Source: Mesostigma viride
Taxonomy: Eukaryota > Streptophyta > Mesostigmatophyceae > Mesostigmatales > Mesostigmataceae
Direction of reading: 5' to 3'
Length of the DNA stretch: 64,000 nucleotides
Assembly: GCA_009746045.1 (NCBI GenBank)
Contig: RPFO01001162.1
Location: forward strand, 376,001 to 440,000
Made by a program: the position numbers and the translations under genes. Shown piece by piece: positions 43,510-55,500 of this stretch (position 1 is its first letter; every line of letters begins with the position of its first letter). The notes under the pieces were generated by a model that did no database searches, had not been told where the DNA came from, and saw only the letters and a list, made by a program, of their open reading frames with translations.

Positions 43510-46500
43510 TGGTGTGTGTGGTGTGTGTGTGGGTGGGGGGGGGCAGGGGCGCGCCAAAGGGCTCCAAAACGGAGCATGGGAATGCAGGCAAAGCGGCATA
43601 TGGGCATAACTGGGGCACAGGAGCACTCATGTGCGCAAGAGGTAATATGTGCGCATGAGGGAGGAGGAAGAAGGCGCATGCTGGCAGCCGCAACCCATGC
43701 GGCAGATGGAGGGTACAAGTGGGCACTTGATGAGCGCATCGCTTGAGGGATGATGACGACAAGGCTGCCACATTGGAGCCACCCATATTGCGTGTGCGCG
43801 ACGACCGACAAGAGCTCACGTACACATGCTGCACTGACAAGTGCGTGCACTGCGCCTGCCTTTGCCCCCAAACATAGATCCTCTCCGACAAGATGCTATG
43901 ACGAGGAAAGGCATTCGGTTACTTCCATCAGCAAATGCAGTGCCCCACGTGGCCCCATTTGCGGGGCCTGTCGACAGGCTCGTCCAAAGCTGTATGGTGG
44001 CATCCAAACATGGCACATGATGTGACAGCCAAACACGGTTGTGCGAGGGCGAGGTGCGCATGGTGACCGAGCTCTATGCTGCCCCTTGGCCTCGCCTTAA
44101 ACTTGCCTGCCACGCTCACCCACCTTTGCCTCCCGCGTGGTCGTCTGTCGTGCCCCGGCTTCTGCGGCAGCCACTGCCTCCTGCGCCCAGCGCGCACGCT
44201 CCGCCGCCACCTCGGCCGCCAGCTGCGCCGCGCCCTCCTGTGCAAGGGATAGCCTCGCCTCCAGCTCGCGCACGCGCTGTTCGTGGGTGACGGATGCCAG
44301 GGACAGCTCCTGCTGCCACTTGGCCTGTGGCAAGGGGGGCCCGTGGATGAGGAAAAGGCAGTGGTGGTCACCACGTAAGAAAGATAGGAGGATGGGCAGG
44401 GTGGTGATCCCTTCAGCACCGCCTCTACACGCCTTGTTTAGGGTTTAGGGGGTAGGGTTTACGTGGCTCCGTGCCGGTAGCGGGGAAGTGCCCCTGCCTC
44501 CCACCAGTCCTCTGGCACCGTCACTTGGGCACCGGCTTTAGCTCACAAGGCATGGAGCCACCAAGGTGTGCGCGCTTGTCAGCAGCCTGTCCCACAACAC
44601 CGTCCTGGACTAGATCCTTGTGCAGGGTCATGAGGATGAATCGCGGAGGCTGATGTGCCAACAGCTTGCCCACGCCTCCTATGCCTTGGTACACTTGGAA
44701 CAGGCAGTGTCAACCAACCGCCTCATCGGATCCCATCTCCCCCCTGCCCCCCTTTCCTGCACTCCCGTCCCTTCCCCCTCATCAGCATCTCCCTCCCTCC
44801 CTCCCTCCCTCCCTCCCTCCCTCCTCCCTCCCTCCCTCCCTCCCTCCCTCCCTCCTCCCTCCCTCCCTCCCTCCCTCCCTCCCTCCCTCCCTCCCTCCCT
44901 CCCTCCTCCCTCCCTCCCTCCCTCCTCCCTCCTCCCTCCCTCCCTCGCTCCCTCGCTCCCTCGCTCCCTCCCTCCCTCCCTCCCTCCCTCCCTCCCTCCC
45001 TCCCTCCCTCCCTCCTCCCTCCCTCCCTCCCTCCTCCCTCCCTCCCTCCCTCCTCCCTCCCTCCCTCCCTCCTCCCTCCCTCCTCCCTCCCTCCCTCCCT
45101 CCCTCCCTCCCTCCCTCCCTCCCTCCCTCCCTCCCTCCCTCCCTCCCTCCTCCCTCCCCCCTCCCTCGCTCCCTCCCTCCCTCCCTCCCTCCCTCCCTCC
45201 TCCTCCCTCCCTCCCTCCTCCTCCCTCCCTCCCTCCCTCCTCCCTCCCTCCCTCCCTCCCTCCCTCCCTCCCTCCCTCCTGCCTCCCTCCCTGCCTCCCT
45301 CCTCCTCCCTCCCTCCCTCCCTCCCTCCCTCCCTCCCTCCCTCCCTCCTCCCTCCTCCCTCCCTCCCTCCCTCCCCCCTCCCTCCCTCCTCCCTCCCTCC
45401 TCCCTCCCTGCCTCCCTCCCTCCTCCCTCCCTCCCTCCCTCCCTCTCCTCCCTCCCTCCCTCCCTCCCTCCCTCCTCCCTCCCTCCCTCCCTCCCTCCCT
45501 CCCTCCCTCCCTCCCTCCCTCCTCCTCCCTCCCTCCCTCCCTCCCTCCCTCCCTCCCTCCCTCCCTCCCTCCGTATTTGTGTCCCCTGTCCCCATGATGG
45601 ACATGCGCACCCACCCATGCATTTCCCTACCTTCCCCCGCCCTCCCCGGCGCTCCCCACCCCCCCCCCCCCCCCCCCAATCCCAACACCGCCTCACTCCC
45701 CCCCACGTTGCGGATGCCTCCACATCTTCCCCCCCCCCCCTGGTTGCAGATGGCAGTCAGCACGCTCACCTTGTCGGTGGCTGCGTGTGCCAGCATCGCC
45801 TCATGCTCCTCCTGCAGCGCGCGCAGGGATGCCAGCAGGGATGCACGCTCGCTGTCCCCCTCCTGTGAGGGGGGTGATGCCTTGCGACTGGCGTCCCTCT
45901 GCAACGGGCGGGGCAGACGATAGAGGGGACGGCATGCAGGTGAAAGCCGCAGGGCACACACATCAGACAACTACCTGCAATAGGTAGGCTGGACCAAGTA
46001 TAACGGAGTACGTGGGCAAAGTTCTCCCCCCAAAACATAACCAGCACGATTAGGCGAGCGGGGCATGACGTTTCGCAGGGGGGATTTCGTAGGTACGAGT
46101 TGCCATGGCGCAGGCTTGAGGGATGAGCCATGGAGCAGCACGTAAGAGTAACGTATGGCTGGACTTGACGAGCCGTCACGCTACAGTCGTGCAGGTGGCT
46201 CGTGATCAGGAGACCAAGGGACAAGCCAGCAGGCCGTCACCATATTTCCTCGCTCACCTCCTGTGCCATGCGTGCCTTCTGCTCCGCCAGCGTGCGCAGC
46301 TGGCCCTCCAGGCTCTTAACCAGTGTTTCTGCAGCGACAACACCAGCAGCCACAGCACGAGACGCAAGGAGGGGCAGACGGGGAGCGTCGTGACCACAAG
46401 CTAGCGCAGGGCTGCTACGCAGCTCGATAACCACAGTCAAGAGCAGGGTAGCTACGTAGAATGATAGCAAGCAGGGTTGCATCCCACGCAAGCCGGCGGC

Positions 46501-49500
46501 CCTTCCTCTCCGCGTGCACGTCAGCTGGTCTGAGAGGAGGAAGTGGGGAATCAACGGTGGCTAAGATACAAGGGCCCAGAGGAGGCGACGGGGGCCAGCA
46601 AGAGGCAAGCTGCTGGAGAAAAACATGTCCAGCGCGACGACCTGGCACGGTAATCAAAGCGACACAAACGGAGTAATATGTAACTTGGAAAATTGTTGGT
46701 CAACACCACCACAGCGGTCGTGGAATGGTCCACAAAACATGTCCGCAGGGAGAGCTTTGTAGCAGACGGGAAGCCATAGCGGCAAGCGGTGCAAGCCTAT
46801 GACCCAAGACAAACTGTACACCGCTGGTGCAAGCACAAGAGCTAGGGCAGATCTAAAACCCAGTGCAAGCACAGAGCCCAAGTCACATGCACAACTGCAT
46901 GACTGCAGACACGATTGCACAACGGTGAGCACCTGCCCTGAACTGCCCCGCCGCGGCCGCTCACCCGAGAGCTCCTTTTGCAGCGTCATCTCAGCGCCAT
47001 GCTTCTTGCTCATGGAAGCCACCTGCTGCTCCAGCCGCGCCTTGTCCGCGCGCGCCTGCTGCAGCGCCGTCTGGAGGGAGGCAAGCTTGGTGGCCGCCCC
47101 CTCCTGGCTGCTGGCATCCTCGGCGTTGCGTTGCCGCAACAGCGCCACCTCGTCGCGCAGGGACTGCACCTCGCATGCGAGCGCCACCAGGTCGCGGTCC
47201 CTGGCCAGCACACCTGCCCCCCCAGGGACCAGGGATCCCTGGTCGGAGGCCAGTGGAAGGGACCCATCCACCGCCAGCGCCCCGCGGGCGGCTTGCGGTT
47301 GGGGCCGGATGGTCTGCTCCCCCCCCCCCAACAACCATGCCTGATAGTCGTCACCGTCGTACGAAGAACCTCCTGCTCTGGGGCCGGTACGCAAGACCCC
47401 GGTGCTGTCACTCAGGTATGCTCCCGCATCCACCACCAATGTCTGCATCTGCTGCATGCGGCGCCGCACCTCGGCCGCCAGCTGTCGCTCTGCCATGTCA
47501 CGATCCAGCTGCGCATACAGCTGGGCATCCGGCGGCGCCTGCACCCGCGCGCATGGTTGGTCGGGAGATTGGGAGGGGAGGAGAGGGGCGGGGGGGGAAA
47601 AAGAGGGTGACAGCGGCGGAGTATCGCAGCCAGGGGGTGGTTCAGAAGGATGGCAAGGGGATGGCAGGGGTTGCGAGCACAGCCGCCAGCGAGGTGAGGG
47701 TGCATGGCCACCACCAGAGGGGAGGCCCAGCGCAGCCGGCCCTCACACATCCTCTGGCTGGTCGCGGCTGCATAGCAGTGGTGGCATGTGGCATTGGAAG
47801 CGTGGAAAGGAAAGCCGTAGACGAGGCGCCGTTTTACTGCCTCCCTGGATGGTGGTCAACAGCAATAAAGCTGTCTTGGAACGTGAAAAGTTCCTCATGG
47901 GGTGGTCTACCTGGATGTTACAGTCACCAGCCAGTGGGGGCAAACATGTGCGGAAGAAAATTGGCGCCAGGGGCGCAAGTAATGCAAATGAGGACCTGAG
48001 GGGCAGGAGGGGCCAGCATGAGTTCACAACCGTCGCAACATGTGCATAGCATGAGTTCACAACCGTCGCAACACATAAGTGTCCCTTGGCTCCTTTGCTT
48101 ACCACCAAACCCCCCACCTCCCTCCCTGTGGATGCCACTGCCGCAGCATCCCCCCCCCGTTGCCCAGGCACCTCCGCTCCCCTCGGGTCCCTGCCCCTTC
48201 TGCCGTCACCGGCACGCCTCTCATCTCCCTCGGCCGCACTTCTGCCAGCGGACGCTCCTTCCTCGGCGCCCCCTCGGCCCCTGGGTGGAGCCGAGCCATC
48301 CCCGGCCCATCCTGGCCCTGGCTGGCGAGTCTCCCCATTCTCCCTTGGGTGCTGCCCGCGTTGTCCATCCCTCTCCGGGTCCCCCCCCTGGGAGGTGCGG
48401 GCCTCGTGGGCCTGCAGCTGTAGGCTGTCCGTGGACACGCGGGCATGGGCATCCCCCCCTGCCTCAGGGCCCCCTGCTGCGGCCGCCGCTGATGAATCTG
48501 GTATCAGCCTGCGTGTGCTGGGCATGTCAGCCCCCCCCATCCCACCTGACCCGCGCCGCGACTCTCGCTCAGGCCCCAGGGCAGCATACCCATCCTCGGT
48601 GGAGCCAACGTCGGTGGTGCTGACATCAGCATAAGAAGCTGCGGGCTCGGCAGCGAGGGCATGCCCCGCGCTGACCCGCGCACTGGCATTGCCAGCATAA
48701 TCTCTGGCCTCGGCATCGACCCCTCCCCTAGTGTTGTCCCCTCTATGCCTGCCAGCTGTCACCGCCACGTCCTTCGGCCCTTCTCCCGACACACGCAGGG
48801 GGACCACCCCACCCTGCGCGGCGGACGTGGGCTTGTCCCCCGATGGCTGCTTGTCATGTGGGCAATCGGGCGCACCCACACCCACACTGGAGGAGCGGGG
48901 CTTCTCGCGGGGGCCAGCAGCGGTGGACAGGCCACTGTCGCGAGGGTCTTGGTGCTGTCAGGGGGCAGGGTGGCAGCAAGCGCCAGCAGCCACGAGGGAG
49001 TGAAAAACGAGGTTTGTCAGAGCGCGGCCTGAGTGTGGCCCATGACACGCTTTTCACAAGCCAATGTGGGGTGGAGTTTTGTCATGCCAGCATGCATGAT
49101 TTGTATTGATCAAATGCCTAATTCTCACTGGTCATATCCCTTGACCCCCTTCTCACCCTGTCCAGAAATCGGGTTGTGCAAGGAACCAAACCTATGGCTA
49201 ACGGCGCGCCCACAAGCCACAAGTCCCCACAGCTCTTGTTGTGCTGGCACCGAGGAGGGCACCACATGGCGCCCACTGGGTGGTGCAGAGGGGGAGAAGC
49301 TTTGGCCCAGCGACGCAAGGCGGCGCCGGTCAGGCCAAGAGAGGCAAATGACTTATTATGAGGCATGCTAGGTGCACGCAGCAAGGTGATAGTAGCGACG
49401 GTAGTGGAGCAGTAGTGGAGCAGGCTCGGCTGCCCTTCTCTAGATGCTGTTCACTGGCCATGTTTGCAGGTTTGAAAAGGAAGCAAGCCAGAAGGATGTG

Positions 49501-52500
49501 CCAGCACAAAGGGGAGAAACCACCTATTCGGGGTAAAGAGCATGGCGTCAGTACCTAGAAAGCAAGCAGGCTGCAAGTAGAGCACTGGGGGGATTCACAA
49601 CCATCGATAGGGTCTCATTCTACACGGCCCCGCCTCACCCCAACCACCCGGCATTGGTAAGCACATAGCAGATGTTTTTCTTGAAACATAGACAGCACAT
49701 GCTGGGGCACATCTTACCGTCCCGCGCTCCTGCTCCTGCGCCTGCCTGCTTGCGCGCGCCGCTGGCCCCTCCTCCTGCCACGGGCGGTGCGCTGCCTCGG
49801 CTCCCCCCTCCACACGCCCCCACCGCTCCCCCTCTGCACGCATGGACCGCTCGAGCGTAGCGCGATCCGGCACGCCACGGCCCCCCATGAAGGACACCGC
49901 GCGCACGTCTGAAACTGCACGCACGTTGGCCCCGTCCTCAGGGGTGGACCAGCGCGCATAGTTGCTGCCATACGCGCCGCGGTCGCTTGGCGGGCCAGTT
50001 GCCCTTGTGACATGTGCCGGCGGCGACAAGGGGGCACCCTGGTCCCTGGCAACTCCCCTGCTGTCCTCGTTGGACCGTGAGCGGCTCGCGACGGCCTCCC
50101 CCCCGTACGGCCGAGAGCTGGTTCCTGACAACGCAGGTTCCACACCAGGGCGGCGGCCATCCCCCAGATGTCCCTGGACCCACCCACCCACGTACATCTC
50201 CCCCGCACTGGGCGCCCGGTCCCCCAGCACAAAGGGGCGGGCATCCGAACCGTGCGTGGGCGTCGAGGCTCGTTGCCCACTGGATCCCTGGAACACCCTG
50301 TCGGCTGAGGGGTTACGACCGGCCGATGGCTTCAGGGGCATGGCACTGCCAGGGTCCCCATCAGGGTAGCTGCCAGCATCGCCTCCTTGCGGGGGTGCAG
50401 CCCCCTCCCACGGTCGGAGCAAATCGCGACGGGTGCTGCCACTCCCCCCGCTGGCACCCGGCACCTGCCCTCGGCCCGCATCGTGGGTGCCGCCCCCCCC
50501 CACATCCCGAAAGGAACCAGGCGCAGGACCGGCGGCATGACCAGCATCCGCCCCCGCGCGCGGCGCAATGTCCCGCCACCAACTGTGATCCGTGGTTGGC
50601 AAGTTGCTGGGTGTGGGAGCAACCGCCCGGACCTGGCCCCCTGCAGTGGCCTGCGCCTCGTGCCGTTGCCAGCTGTCACCTGCATCCACCAAAGGTCTCC
50701 CTGGTGGGCGCTGCCAATCGGTGGGCGCGTACCTGGGCGCATCGTCTAAGGGCCTTGACACAGCCGCATCCCTTGCTTGGCCGTGTTGTGACACCGCAGC
50801 CTCACCAGCAGCAGACCGGCCCAGCCCCAGCCGGTCTCCCCCGAGGTTGCCCCCATCGCCACCAAGTGAGTACTGGCTGCCGTCACCGTGTCGAACGGGC
50901 TCGTGCCCACGTATGCCTCCCCCTAACCCCCGTGAGAACCAGGGTGGCGTCCCTGGTGTGGCAACTGGGGCGGCAGACGTCCCTGCCCCTCGGATCTCCA
51001 GCTTTGTAGTTTCCACTCCACTACGTGGGAGTTGTGTGCTGGAATGGCCTCCATGTTCGTACGGCACAACATAGCGTGACCCTACCATCTCCGTGATGCT
51101 AGCTCCAGGGACGTGGATGCGTCCAGGGGGCACCGCTGCCATGCCCCTGTCATCGGCCTGGGACAAAAGCGGCCGCTCGGTGGTTGCATAGACCGGTTGG
51201 CCAGCTGCACGTGCATCCCTTTCCCTCCCCAGCTCCCTTTCCCTCCCCAGCTTCCTTTCCCTTTCCCTCTCCCTTTCCCTCTCCCTCTCCCTCTCCCTTT
51301 CCCTTTCCCTCTCCCTCTCCCTCTCCCTTTCCCTCTCCCTCTCCCTTTCCCTTTCCCTCTCCTTTTCCCTTTCCCTCTCCCGATCGCGCTCGCTGGGCTG
51401 CTCCCTGGGCAACACCTGTCGCATCCCGTGGCATCCCACCCACAGGCACACACAAGGCAGCCAGGAAGAACACATCGTTGGAGGAGGATGCGCAACGTTA
51501 AGCCGCGGCGGCGAGATGCGTGGCAAGGGGAATGAGAGGAATGAGTTATGCATGGGGAAACACAACATCATGGGAAGCCATCCCAACAAAGTGTCTTGCT
51601 TGCTGCAGATATCCCATCACACATCACAAAGGTGCTTGCGGCGCCGGCTGCTGTTGCGGCAGAGTGAGGTAACATGGGGCAACTCTACAGCATGCGCATC
51701 TGCCCCTGGTCTGGTCATATGGAAGCCCTTGTCTTGCAGCGCGCAGGAGGTGATACGGCAGGGGAGCGAGGTGGGCGGGCCGGCCACGAGATGAAGCATG
51801 TCATTCGCCGCTAGCAAGGAAACCATGACACACGTACCATCCGCGCTTCCAGCGCTAACATTAGTGAGGATCTGTCCAGCAGACACCTGGCGACACCCTT
51901 ACATGGCTGCCTACCCCACTCGCACATCCCCGCCAACGCACATGCATTCATCGCTCACCCATACGCACAACATCGCTAAGACGCTAACCCACATGCACCT
52001 CACGACTCCTGCACCCATCCATCCCTTTGTGCCATCTCCAACCACGTAGGCAATAGCACGCATGGGTCATCTTCTTTGTGGTCGACGCATACGTAAAAAA
52101 AATCTATTGTGTCCTACGGTGCCTCTCCTCGCCTTTGTGCCATGACCAATGCACCGCGCCCGCCCTCACCTTGCTGACTGCCGGCACGGGGCTGACGTTG
52201 GACTCCTGCAGCAGCCGCTGCAGCTTGCGGTTCTGGTCCTCCAATGCTTGTGCCACAAAAGGGTACGCCTGCGCGCCACGCACGCCCGGCCCATCCATGT
52301 GGCTGGCGCCCCCCGCCCCGCCACCCAACGCGGCCGCACCCCCCCCCGAGGGACGTTCGGAGGATGCCCCCAGACCCGGCCGTGGGGGCGCCTCGGGGGG
52401 TCCGGGTGCGACGGCATAAGGCTTGCTGGAGGGGGCGGCAGTCACCGGTGGCGCAGCAGGGTGGGCCGCCGCAGGCGCTCGTGTGCTCGCTGCCGGCACC

Positions 52501-55500
52501 TGGCGGGTCGTCATCAGCCGTGGCAGCGACATGACATCAGCAGGTGGGGGAGATGGGTGGGCCACGCATGTGTACGGGACAGCCGATCACGTTTCAACCC
52601 CTTCCTTACTTGTGTACGGGACAGCCGATCACGCTTCAACCCCTTCCTTACTTGTGTACGGGACAGCCGATCACGTTTCAACCCCTTCCTTACTTGTGTA
52701 CGGGACAGCCGATCACGCTTCAACCCCTACCTTACTTGTGTACGGGACAGCCGATCACGTTTCAACCCCTTCCTTACTTGTGTACGGGACAGCCGATCAC
52801 GTTTCAACCCCTTCCTTCCTTGTGTACGGGACAGCCGATCACGTTTCAACCCCTTCCTTACTTGTGTACGGGACAGCCGATCACGCTTCAACCCCTACCT
52901 TACTTGTGTACGGGACAGCCGATCACGTTTCAACCCCTTCCTTACTTGTGTACGGGACAGCCGATCACGTTTCAACCCCTTCCTTACTTGTGTACGGGAC
53001 AGCCGATCACGTTTCAACCCCTTCCTTACTTGTGTACGGGACAGCCGATCACGTTTCAACCCCTTCCTTACTTGTGTACGGGACAGCCGATCACGTTTCA
53101 ACCCCTTCCTTACTTGTGTACGGGACAGCCGATCACGTTTCAACCCCTTCCTTACTTGTGTACGGGACAGCCGATCACGTTTCAACCCCTTCCTTACTTG
53201 TGTACGGGACAGCCGATCACGTTTCAACCCCTTCCTTCCTTGTGTACGGGACAGCCGATCACGTTTCAACCCCTTCCTTACTTGTGTACGGGACAGCCGA
53301 TCACGTTTCAACCCCTTCCTTACTTGTGTACGGGACAGCCGATCACGTTTCAACCCCTTCCTTACTTGTGTACGGGACAGCCGATCACGTTTCAACCCCT
53401 ACCTTACTTGTGTACGGGACAGCCGATCACGTTTCAACCCCTTCCTTACTTGTGTACGGGACAGCCGATCACGTTTCAACCCCTTCCTTACCTGTGTACG
53501 GGACAGCCGATCACGCTTCAACCCCTTCCTTACTTGTGTACGGGACAGCCGATCACGTTTCAACCCCTTCCTTACTTGTGTACGGGACAGCCGATCACGT
53601 TTCAACCCCTTCCTTACTTGTGTACGGGACAGCCGATCACGTTTCAACCCCTTCCTTACCTGTGTACGGGACAGCCGATCACGTTTCAACCCCTTCCTTA
53701 CTTGTGTACGGGACAGCCGATCACGCTTCAACCCCTTCCTTACTTGTGTACGGGACAGCCGATCACGCTTCAACCCCTTCCTTACTTGTGTACGGGACAG
53801 CCGATCACGTTTCAACCCCTTCCTTACTTGTGTACGGGACAGCCGATCACGTTTCAACCCCTTCCTTACTTGTGTACGGGACAGCCGATCACGCTTCAAC
53901 CCCTTCCTTACTTGTGTACGGGACAGCCGATCACGTTTCAACCCCTTCCTTACTTGTGTACGGGACAGCCGATCACGTTTCAACCCCTTCCTTACTTGTG
54001 TACGGGACAGCCGATCACGCTTCAACCCCTTCCTTACTTGTGTACGGGACAGCCGATCACGTTTCAACCCCTTCCTTACTTGTGTACGGGACAGCCGATC
54101 ACGTTTCAACCCCTTCCTTACTTGTGTACGGGACAGCCGATCACGTTTCAACCCCTTCCTTACCTGTGTACGGGACAGCCGATCACGTTTCAACCCCTTC
54201 CTTACTTGTGTACGGGACAGCCGATCACGCTTCAACCCCTTCCTTACTTGTGTACGGGACAGCCGATCACGCTTCAACCCCTTCCTTACTTGTGTACGGG
54301 ACAGCCGATCACGTTTCAACCCCTTCCTTACTTGTGTACGGGACAGCCGATCACGTTTCAACCCCTTCCTTACTTGTGTACGGGACAGCCGATCACGTTT
54401 CAACCCCTTCCTTACTTGTGTACGGGACAGCCGATCACGCTTCAACCCCTTCCTTACTTGTGTACGGGACAGCCGATCACGTTTCAACCCCTTCCTTACT
54501 TGTGTACGGGACAGCCGATCACGTTTCAACCCCTTCCTTACCTGTGTACGGGACAGCCGATCACGCTTCAACCCCTTCCTTACTTGTGTACGGGACAGCC
54601 GATCACGTTTCAACCCCTTCCTTACTTGTGTACGGGACAGCCGATCACGTTTCAACCCCTTCCTTCCTTGTGTACGGGACAGCCGATCACGTTTCAACCC
54701 CTTCCTTCCTTGTGTACGGGACAGCCGATCACGTTTCAACCCCTTCCTTACTTGTGTACGGGACAGCCGATCACGCTTCAACCCCTTCCTTCCTTGTGTA
54801 CGGGACAGCCGATCACGTTTCAACCCCTTCCTTACTTGTGTACGGGACAGCCGATCACGTATCAACCCCTTCCTTACTTGTGTACGGGACAGCCGATCAC
54901 GTTTCAACCCCTTCCTTACTTGTGTACGGGACAGCCGATCACGTTTCAACCCCTTCCTTACTTGTGTACGGGACAGCCGATCACGCTTCAACCCCTTCCT
55001 TACTTGTGTACGGGACAGCCGATCACGCTTCAACCCCTTCCTTACTTGTGTACGGGACAGCCGATCACGTTTCAACCCCTTCCTTACCTGTGTACGGGAC
55101 AGCCGATCACGTTTCAACCCCTTCCTTACTTGTGTACGGGACAGCCGATCACGTTTCAACCCCTTCCTTACTTGTGTACGGGACAGCCGATCACGCTTCA
55201 ACCCCTTCCTTACTTGTGTACGGGACAGCCGATCACGTTTCAACCCCTTCCTTACTTGTGTACGGGACAGCCGATCACGTTTCAACCCCTTCCTTACTTG
55301 TGTACGGGACAGCCGATCACGTTTCAACCCCTTCCTTACTTGTGTACGGGACAGCCGATCACGTTTCAACCCCTACCTTACTTGTGTACGGGACAGCCGA
55401 TCACGTTTCAACCCCTTCCTTACTTGTGTACGGGACAGCCGATCACGTTTCAACCCCTTCCTTACTTGTGTACGGGACAGCCGATCACGTTTCAACCCCT

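Noticed and set aside
44620-45970. Pro/Ser/Leu-rich and Arg/Glu/Gly-rich frames of 300-420 codons
   Set aside because: Translation of the (CCCT)n tract in all frames; only its extreme minus-strand end (45770-45898) is a real exon.
53399-55369. 656-codon minus-strand frame of [14 protein letters not shown] repeats
   Set aside because: Same 42-bp array read on the other strand; no start or splice context, interrupted wherever a unit has the acc variant. Its orientation matches the host gene, but no flanking splice sites support exon status.
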